A stretch of 28,122 nt of DNA from an uncultured Collinsella sp. (GTDB taxonomy: Bacteria > Actinomycetota > Coriobacteriia > Coriobacteriales > Coriobacteriaceae). Made by a program: the position numbers and the translations under genes. This document shows positions 23,010-28,122 of this stretch, piece by piece. The first letter of the stretch is position 1. Each line of letters opens with the position of its first letter. Under the pieces are notes generated by a model that did not search any database, had not been told where the DNA came from, and saw only the letters and a program-made list of their open reading frames with translations. The DNA lies in assembly GCA_958418185.1 (NCBI GenBank), contig CATZEP010000011.1, positions 1 through 28,122 on the forward strand, in the 5' to 3' direction.

Positions 23010-24089
23010 CTATTCGTCGCCGAAGCTGATGCCCAACGCCTTGGCCTCGCGCACCAGATCGCTCTGGGGGTCGACAAACTTGAGCTTGCCGGCGACCTCC
23101 TCGAGCGGCATGTGGCACATCTTGCCGTCGCGCAGGGCGATCATGTAGCCAAACTCGCCGCGCAGGCAGCCAAGCGCGGCTTCGACGCCGCACTGGGTCG
23201 CAAAGATGCGGTCCTGAGCATCGGGTTGGCCGCCGCGCTGCGTGTGGCCGGGGATGGCGACGCGGGTCTCGCGACCGGTCTTGGCCTCGATCTCCTTGGC
23301 GATGTCGTAGACGATCGACGGGCTCGTGCGCTCGGCGAGTTTCTTCTTGTACTCCTTCTTGGACAGCGCCGCGTCCTCCTTGGAGATAGCGCCCTCGGCG
23401 ACGGCCACGATGGTAAAGCGGCTGCCGGTCTCCATGCGATGCTCGATGGTCTTGATGACGTTATCCATGTCGTAGGGGATCTCGGGAATCAAGATGACAT
23501 CCGCGCCGCCCGCGACGCCGGCGTACAGCGGGATCCAGCCAACCTTGTGGCCCATGATCTCGATAACGAATACGCGCCCATGGCTCGAAGCGGTGGTGTG
23601 AATGTCGTCGATGCATTTGGTGGCGACGTCGATGGCGCTCGTAAAGCCAAACGTCATCTCGGTGCCCCAGGTGTCGTTATCGATGGTCTTGGGCAGAGCG
23701 ATAACGTTGAGGCCCTCTTCGCGCAGGCGGTTGGCGGTCTTGGTGGAGCCGTTGCCGCCCAGCATAAACAGGCAGTCGAGCTGTAACTTGTGATAGGTGT
23801 GGGCCATCGCGGGCACCTTCTCGACGCCGTCGGCCTCGGGAATGTTCAGGCGCTTGAACGGCGTGCGGCTCGTGCCCAAAATGGTGCCGCCGCGGGTGAG
23901 GATGCCGCTAAAATCGGCGGGCGTCATGACGCGGAACCTGCTGTAGATAAGGCCCTGGTAGCCGTCCTCAAAACCATAGATCTCGATAGGCTCTTCGCTA
24001 TTGGTCATAAGCGTTTTGACGATGCCGCGCATGGTGGCGTTGAGCGCCTGGCAGTCGCCGCCACTAGTAAGAAGACCGATCCTAAGCAT
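23010..24089 (-). CDS. pfkA: 6-phosphofructokinase
   Basis: A 359-residue phosphofructokinase making fructose 1,6-bisphosphate. The N-terminal IGLLTSGGDCQALNATMRG, GGTILGTSRT and PKTIDNDTWGTEMTFGF (catalytic D137) are signatures of the family. The nucleotide position reads GGNGS (N113, G114) where E. coli PfkA has GGDGS and PPi-dependent enzymes GGDDS. K134 in PKTIDND is the residue found in PPi-type and actinobacterial ATP-type enzymes, where E. coli has Gly. By G114 it should use ATP, by K134 it belongs to the mixed group of longer enzymes, so the phosphate donor is uncertain. Start chosen for GGAAGGA. The protein is longer than E. coli PfkA (320), with the usual C-terminal allosteric half. 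Confidence 0.92.
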   Translation of the reverse strand: MLRIGLLTSGGDCQALNATMRGIVKTLMTNSEEPIEIYGFEDGYQGLIYSRFRVMTPADFSGILTRGGTILGTSRTPFKRLNIPEADGVEKVPAMAHTYHKLQLDCLFMLGGNGSTKTANRLREEGLNVIALPKTIDNDTWGTEMTFGFTSAIDVATKCIDDIHTTASSHGRVFVIEIMGHKVGWIPLYAGVAGGADVILIPEIPYDMDNVIKTIEHRMETGSRFTIVAVAEGAISKEDAALSKKEYKKKLAERTSPSIVYDIAKEIEAKTGRETRVAIPGHTQRGGQPDAQDRIFATQCGVEAALGCLRGEFGYMIALRDGKMCHMPLEEVAGKLKFVDPQSDLVREAKALGISFGDE

Positions 24090-24127
24090 GGTGAATCCTT
24101 CCGGGCAAGTTATAACATGCGCATAAG

Positions 24128-24160
24128 TTTACCCCCGCACACTGTTGATACGGGGGTAAA
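24128..24160 (-). promoter_or_regulatory. Perfect hairpin in the pfkA upstream region
   Basis: TTTACCCCCG (24128-24137) and CGGGGGTAAA (24151-24160) pair fully around 13 nt, between the amide hydrolase stop and pfkA. Without a T run it is either an upstream terminator in this operon or a leader structure or operator of pfkA. Confidence 0.55.
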
Positions 24161-24229
24161 ACGTGTTAGCTCAAATGTATAGAAATGTAAGCAACGTCAG
24201 GCCAGCGTAAGGACGACGGTGCCAGCTCC

Positions 24230-25315
24230 TTACAGCGCGAAGGCGTCGACGTCGCCCCAGTGGCGGCGCAGCGTAATAGCGGCGGCGGGTTCGGTATTGT
24301 CAAAGACGACCGACCACTGCGTGTTGCTGGTGATGTCTTCCGGATTGGGCTCTTGCGCCGCGGCGCGTAGAGCCTTCCAAGCGACTGCCTCGTCCTGGGC
24401 GCCGACATGGGCGTCAAGGACATCGGCGATTGCGACGGCGCGCTCTTTACCATGGCCCAGCTCGCCATTCTTTTGGTTGGGTAGCACTTCGTCGCCATAG
24501 CAGGCGTAGAAGTTCGTAACCTGGCGTGCAGGAGTCGCTTTGAAAGCGCGGTCGGGGTCGCGCGGATCCCACTCCACCACCCGCGCGTCACCGGCGGCGT
24601 CGCTGATAAAGAAGTGGTAATCGCGTCCTGCCATGGCGTGCATGTCGTAGGCGGAAAGCAGGTCGACAGCTTCTTGCGTGGTGGCGGCACGGTCGAGCAC
24701 CAGACGGATGGCGAGCGAGGTATTGATGACGGGGCGCTGCGTGTCCTGGTCACAGGGCTTGGAATCCAGGGTGAGTACGGCAATGGACACGCTGCATTCG
24801 TTAATACCGTCGAGCTGGGCAAACGGGCCCATGAGTGCGGCGGCACGTCCCGCGACGGAGTCAAGCGGAGTGTTATCGCCCAGGTTGTTAAGGGCGGCAA
24901 ACCCGATGGAGGCATAACCGCCGCGTGGGTGATTGCGCACCAGCAACGCCGAGGTGTCGTCCTTAAAGTCGTAATTGCGGCCGGTGCGCACGCGGCCTTC
25001 GGCATCTACGGCGACAAAAGCGCTGCAGGCAAACTGGGGCGCCTGGACATGTGCCGGCACACCGGGCAGCACCTGCGCCACCACGGCATCGATGTAGGCC
25101 TGGTCGTCGCGCACGCCAGCTGCGATGATGCGGTCAAGGTCGTAGTCGTAGGCGATGTCGATTGCGTACAGGTCATAGCCGTCTGCGTAGCCAGTCAAGC
25201 GTTTGAGCGACGCGGCGGACTTGATTTGCTTGCGGTAAACGATGCCAGCGGCAGCGGCAAGGCCGACGGTGACTCCCGCGACACCGCAGGCGATGGCAAT
25301 GTTACGTGGCTTCAT
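24230..25315 (-). CDS. Membrane-anchored linear amide C-N hydrolase (choloylglycine hydrolase/acyltransferase superfamily)
   Basis: A 361-residue protein. Residues about 6-27 are a hydrophobic span with a basic start, without a clear cleavage site, so it is probably an anchored exported enzyme. C97 in FACSAFVAVDAEG followed by TGRNYDF (R113-D116) matches the N-terminal nucleophile cysteine and R-N-x-D of bile salt hydrolases, penicillin V acylases and acyl-CoA:6-APA acyltransferases. Here the cysteine sits 96 residues in, so an inactive precursor would have to be cut at A96-C97. GINECSVSIAVLTLDS and the following RLVLDRAATTQEAVDLL segment fit the fold. Substrate unknown: bile acid amides, N-acyl amides or peptides are all possible. 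It is followed by pfkA, and the M18 peptidase is divergent. Confidence 0.8.
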   Translation of the reverse strand: MKPRNIAIACGVAGVTVGLAAAAGIVYRKQIKSAASLKRLTGYADGYDLYAIDIAYDYDLDRIIAAGVRDDQAYIDAVVAQVLPGVPAHVQAPQFACSAFVAVDAEGRVRTGRNYDFKDDTSALLVRNHPRGGYASIGFAALNNLGDNTPLDSVAGRAAALMGPFAQLDGINECSVSIAVLTLDSKPCDQDTQRPVINTSLAIRLVLDRAATTQEAVDLLSAYDMHAMAGRDYHFFISDAAGDARVVEWDPRDPDRAFKATPARQVTNFYACYGDEVLPNQKNGELGHGKERAVAIADVLDAHVGAQDEAVAWKALRAAAQEPNPEDITSNTQWSVVFDNTEPAAAITLRRHWGDVDAFAL

Positions 25316-25476
25316 GACGGCTCCTCTCGTCCTGTTAGCGCAATTGTCGCAAAAGGAGCGCGGGCATGATGGCTCAACTTGGTGAGTGGTGCGGAATTAA
25401 GCACGGAATGAAGAGTGCGGTGCTGGCGTGGCGGGGTATGCTGGAGGGGACCATCAACCCAGCGAAAGGGGAGAGC

Positions 25477-26862
25477 ATGACGGATCAGGAAACGCCCGAG
25501 CGCGCGCATGTGACGGCCGACGATATCGAGGCCGCCAACGACCTCATCGACTTTATCGAGGCATGTCCCAGCATGTTCCATACGGCGGCGACCATTATGG
25601 CCGAGCTCGACGAGGCGGGCTTTACCTACCTGCCCGAGAACGCGGCGTGGGACATCGAGCCGGGCGGGCGTTATTACACGCAGCGCAATACCTCGAGCGT
25701 TATTGCCTTTAAGGTGGGCGAGGACCTGACCGCGACGTGGGGCGAGGACGGCGTTGCCGGTGACTATCATTTTCAGCTCACGGCGTCGCACAGCGATTCG
25801 CCGACGTTTAAGGTCAAGGCCGTGCCCGAGCTCGACGGCGCAGGCGAGACGCTGCGCCTGAACACCGAGGCCTACGGCGGCATGATCGACTACACCTGGT
25901 TCGACCGCCCGCTGGCGCTCGCGGGCCGCGTGTTGGTACGCGAAGGCGACCGTATTGAGAGCCGCCTGCTTGCCACCGAGCGCGAAGTCGCGATTATCCC
26001 GAGCCTTGCCATCCATATGAACCGCGGCGTTAACGAGGGCTTTGCGCCCAACCGCGCCGTCGACCTGTGCCCGCTCATCAGCGCCGGTGAGCTTAAGCAG
26101 GGCGATTTTGATGCCCTGGTTGCCGACGAACTGGACGTTGAGCCCGAGCAGATCCTGAGCCGCGATCTGTTCCTGGTCAACCGCCAGGATGCGCGCATTT
26201 GGGGCTGGGCTGACGAGTTCATCTCGACGCCCAAGCTCGACGACCTGGCCTGCGCCTACACCTCACTGCAGGCATTTTTGGGTGCCGAGAACGCGCGCGA
26301 CGTCTCGGTCTTCTGCTGCTTTGATAACGAGGAGGTTGGTTCCGAGACCAAGCAGGGCGCCATGTCGACGTTCTTGGCCGACGCACTGCGCCGCATCAAC
26401 GGATCGCTGGGCTTTGACGACGAGTCGTACCATCGTGCACTTGCTGCCTCGATGCTTGTGAGCTGCGACAATGCGCATGCCGTGCACCCCAACCACGCCG
26501 AGAAGTGCGATGCCCGCAACCAGGTGGTGCTCAACGGCGGTATCGTCATCAAGGAGGCCGCCAACCAGCACTATTGCACCGATGCCTTTAGCCGCGCGGT
26601 GTTCCAGGCCATCTGCGATGACGCCGACGTGCCCACGCAGGCCTTCGCCAACAAGAGCGATATGGCCGGCGGATCCACGCTCGGTAACCTGTCCAATATG
26701 CAGGTGAGCATGCACGCCGTGGACGTGGGCCTGCCGCAGCTGGCCATGCACTCGAGCTACGAGACCGGCGGCGTGCGCGACGTGATGTACGCCATCCGCG
26801 CCCTCACGGCCTTCTACGAGCGAAACCTAACCATCAACGGCGCCGAAAGCGTGGAGCTCTAA
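25477..26862 (+). CDS. apeB: M18 family aminopeptidase
   Basis: A 461-residue dinuclear zinc aminopeptidase releasing preferentially acidic N-terminal residues. Metal and catalytic regions are seen: ASHSDSPTFKVK (H105, D107), the DDLACAYTSLQAF segment, CFDNEEVGSETKQGA with the two glutamates, SCDNAHAVHPN with Asp, and VGLPQLAMHSSYET with His. These follow the order of M18 (aspartyl aminopeptidase/DNPEP) enzymes. The ATG at 25477 has AAAGGGGAGAG in front; the frame is open back to 25366, where no such site exists. It is divergent from the amide hydrolase gene and cytosolic. The gene name is that of the closest well-known family member and is by convention. Confidence 0.93.
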   Translation: MTDQETPERAHVTADDIEAANDLIDFIEACPSMFHTAATIMAELDEAGFTYLPENAAWDIEPGGRYYTQRNTSSVIAFKVGEDLTATWGEDGVAGDYHFQLTASHSDSPTFKVKAVPELDGAGETLRLNTEAYGGMIDYTWFDRPLALAGRVLVREGDRIESRLLATEREVAIIPSLAIHMNRGVNEGFAPNRAVDLCPLISAGELKQGDFDALVADELDVEPEQILSRDLFLVNRQDARIWGWADEFISTPKLDDLACAYTSLQAFLGAENARDVSVFCCFDNEEVGSETKQGAMSTFLADALRRINGSLGFDDESYHRALAASMLVSCDNAHAVHPNHAEKCDARNQVVLNGGIVIKEAANQHYCTDAFSRAVFQAICDDADVPTQAFANKSDMAGGSTLGNLSNMQVSMHAVDVGLPQLAMHSSYETGGVRDVMYAIRALTAFYERNLTINGAESVEL

Positions 26863-26863
26863 A

Positions 26864-26916
26864 AACCTGCCAAAAAGGGACAGGTTTATTTTGCCAGGTT
26901 TTATCTGGGCAAATGC
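26864..26916 (+). repeat. Family IV GGGACAG-loop hairpin at the peptidase end
   Basis: AACCTGCCAAAA (26864-26875) and TTTTGCCAGGTT (26889-26900; one change against the other copies) enclose AGGGACAGG. ATCTGGGCAAATGC follows. It starts 2 bp behind the stop. Confidence 0.85.
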
Positions 26917-26949
26917 AAAGGATGAAACCGAACTAGATTGGTGATGCGT

Positions 26950-26984
26950 AGCCGCCGAGGTGCAATGTGCCTCGGCGGCTTTTT
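26950..26984 (+). terminator. Strong intrinsic terminator behind the M18 gene
   Basis: Perfect 11-bp arms AGCCGCCGAGG (26950-26960) and CCTCGGCGGCT (26970-26980) followed by TTTTT. Confidence 0.9.
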
Positions 26985-27026
26985 GTGCACGGAGCACGGC
27001 TAATACTAATTTATTGCTATACATGC

Positions 27027-27055
27027 TTTACGTATCTACCATAGTGTTTTATGAT
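27027..27055 (+). promoter_or_regulatory. Promoter of the RelB-PIN pair
   Basis: TTTACG (27027-27032) and TATGAT (27050-27055) have 17-bp spacing and lie 26 bp before the antitoxin ATG, with an AGGAGGGG ribosome-binding site following. No clear operator dyad is seen. Confidence 0.6.
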
Positions 27056-27080
27056 AATTCTGAAGTATTAAGGAGGGGTC

Positions 27081-27461
27081 ATGACCACAACAGCCGCTCA
27101 GATCAACGTACGTCTTGATGCCGATCTTAAAAGGAGCGGCGACGCTGCTCTCTCCAGGGCCGGTATGACGCCGAGCCAAGCGGTGCGAGCGCTCTGGCAG
27201 CTTGCAGCGTCGCTGGCCGATCGCCCCGGTGCGCTCGAGGATATCCTGCTGCCCAGTCGTGCCCGGGCGGAACAGCGCGAGCGCGAAAAGGCCGCCAAAC
27301 GTAAACTCGAGCTCATGGATCAGGGATCGAAGCTGTTCGCTGCCGCTTGCCGTGAGTCGGGAATCGATATGGTCAGGGCTCAGCCATCGGACGACGAAGA
27401 GCTCAAACGGAATGCATATGCGGATCGCTATGGCGAGGAGATGAGCTGGCTCTATGAGTGA
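27081..27461 (+). CDS. RelB/DinJ-type ribbon-helix-helix antitoxin
   Basis: A 126-residue protein. The first 45 residues (AAQINVRLDADLKRSGDAAL, then AGMTPSQAVRALWQ) match the ribbon-helix-helix DNA-binding part of RelB/DinJ antitoxins. The remaining C-terminal half is charged and helical, with an RARAEQREREKAAKRKLELM stretch, and would be the toxin-binding part; it is longer than in usual DinJ (about 86 residues). It overlaps the PIN-domain gene by 8 bp, ATG within the 3' end, so production is coupled. Good ribosome-binding site and promoter upstream. It should repress its own operon. Confidence 0.85.
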   Translation: MTTTAAQINVRLDADLKRSGDAALSRAGMTPSQAVRALWQLAASLADRPGALEDILLPSRARAEQREREKAAKRKLELMDQGSKLFAAACRESGIDMVRAQPSDDEELKRNAYADRYGEEMSWLYE

Positions 27462-27945
27462 GGCTCTAAAGCGCATCTTGGTTGACACCAACGTGTGGCT
27501 CGATTACTTCATTCCCTCACGACGTGGTCGTTCGGCGGCGATTGAGTTTTTACGCGATGCATGCACGGCGCAGGTGGATTTGCTGTATGCGGCGACATCG
27601 TCCAAAGACCTGTTCTATTTGATTTCAAGCGAACATAAGGCATGGTATCGGCGAGAGCATGGCTCACTATCCCAAGATGCCGCCGTGGCGGCGACATCAC
27701 TTGCATGGGATTGCCTCGACGTGTTGTCGCAACTTGCCACGCCGGTACCCTGCGACCTGAGTGACATATGGATGGCGAGCAAGCAGCGTAATCTCCATAG
27801 CGATTACGAAGACGATTTAATCATTGCGGCAGCGATACGCTCCCAAGCAGATTTACTGGTCACCAACGATGTCAAACTCTGTTCACACGTACCCGTCGCA
27901 GCAATGAGCGTAGAAGACGCAAAGAATTACTTAGCAACGCTCTAG
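27454..27945 (+). CDS. PIN-domain toxin (VapC-like RNase)
   Basis: A 163-residue protein of the PIN fold. ILVDTNVWLDYF provides the first acidic residue (D11), the mid-region TSSKDLFYLI and SDIWMAS the intermediate acids, and SDYEDDLIIAAAIRSQADLLVTND the last acidic cluster. PIN toxins cleave tRNA or other RNA with Mg2+. The start overlaps the antitoxin by 8 bp. VapC-like toxins usually pair with VapB-type antitoxins, while RelB/DinJ usually pairs with YafQ/RelE; this mixed pairing is known from other bacteria too, so it is not unique. The RNA target is not known. Confidence 0.85.
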   Translation: MSEALKRILVDTNVWLDYFIPSRRGRSAAIEFLRDACTAQVDLLYAATSSKDLFYLISSEHKAWYRREHGSLSQDAAVAATSLAWDCLDVLSQLATPVPCDLSDIWMASKQRNLHSDYEDDLIIAAAIRSQADLLVTNDVKLCSHVPVAAMSVEDAKNYLATL

Positions 27946-27961
27946 CAATTTGAAGACCCCA

Positions 27962-28046
27962 CAGGTCGAACAAAAGTCAGCGAGAGCCCACAGGTAGGGC
28001 CGCGCCAGCAAAGCGCCGCAGGTTGAACAAAAGTCAGCGAGAGCCC
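27962..28046 (+). repeat. Two 28-bp direct repeats, 57 bp apart
   Basis: 27962-27989 and 28019-28046 are identical apart from one base (CAGGTCGAAC against CAGGTTGAAC, then AAAAGTCAGCGAGAGCCC). A shortened third unit (CTGGTCGAGCAAGG) lies at 28049. The spacer is 29 bp. The part after 28046 has no start codon I can support; the window ends there. Confidence 0.65.
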
Positions 28047-28122
28047 GTCTGGTCGAGCAAGGTGCCTTGAAAGAGGAGGGCATAGGCCTTCTGGCCATGC
28101 CCGACGATTGAAAGGCAGATTG

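Noticed and set aside
22873..23193. Minus-strand frame of 106 codons over the pfkA end
   Set aside because: Overlaps pfkA out of frame and continues into palindrome B.
27962..28060. CRISPR-like array
   Set aside because: Repeat (28 bp) and spacer (29 bp) sizes would fit, but only two good repeats exist, the third is badly degraded and no cas gene is in view.

Overview
The window looks like chromosomal DNA from a high-GC, Gram-positive gut anaerobe of the Coriobacteriia, most likely Collinsella or a close relative. This is inferred from codon usage, protein similarity recalled from memory, a glycyl-radical activating enzyme, and many Collinsella-like intergenic palindromes. No rRNA, tRNA, phage, transposase or CRISPR array was seen. 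Gene content is mostly ordinary housekeeping and metabolism, with two toxin-antitoxin-like pairs as the accessory part.

Layout. 1-4500: the 3' end of a DegV lipid-binding protein, a pyruvate formate-lyase activating enzyme, an exported class-A-beta-lactamase-like serine hydrolase, MTA/SAH nucleosidase and the GTPase EngB/YsxC. 4536-5948: a DUF3990 toxin-like gene with an HTH partner behind a double-dyad operator. 6097-6795 (minus): a secreted DUF5626-like protein and a 34-residue membrane peptide. 7193-12486: aspartate-family amino acid genes, thrB and thrC on minus and lysC and asd on plus. 13178-16050: an O6-methylguanine-DNA methyltransferase and an OmpR-type two-component system. 16340-20721: a GyrI-like protein behind a LexA-like box, then an ABC ATPase and a large FtsX/MacB-type permease. 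20838-22550 (minus): a small conserved protein and a membrane-anchored XRE regulator. 23010-25315 (minus): phosphofructokinase and a membrane-anchored Ntn-type amide hydrolase. 25477-26862: an M18 aminopeptidase. 27081-27945: a RelB/DinJ-like antitoxin with a PIN-domain toxin.

The most striking content lies between the genes. At least four families of palindromic elements occur. (I) A 67-71 bp hairpin is present three times in the same orientation, with one conserved G-T imperfection in its stem. (II) Compound palindromes of about 112-130 bp (four copies and one remnant) have outer and inner stems that differ completely between copies while each stem stays self-complementary, and the short unpaired motifs between the stems (TCCGCA on one side, CGAGGAC on the other) are conserved. 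Three of them lie 12-25 bp behind the stop codons of thrB, asd and pfkA in the same orientation relative to transcription. (III) Two 157-182 bp palindromes share a 13-bp core. (IV) Hairpins with GGGACAG in the loop begin at or just behind stop codons. Conserved loops with covarying stems suggest selected structures (RNA 3' ends or substrates of a REP/RAYT-like enzyme) rather than random repeats. This is the best candidate here for an undescribed system.

All domain names come from reading the translations and from memory of the families; no database search was possible.
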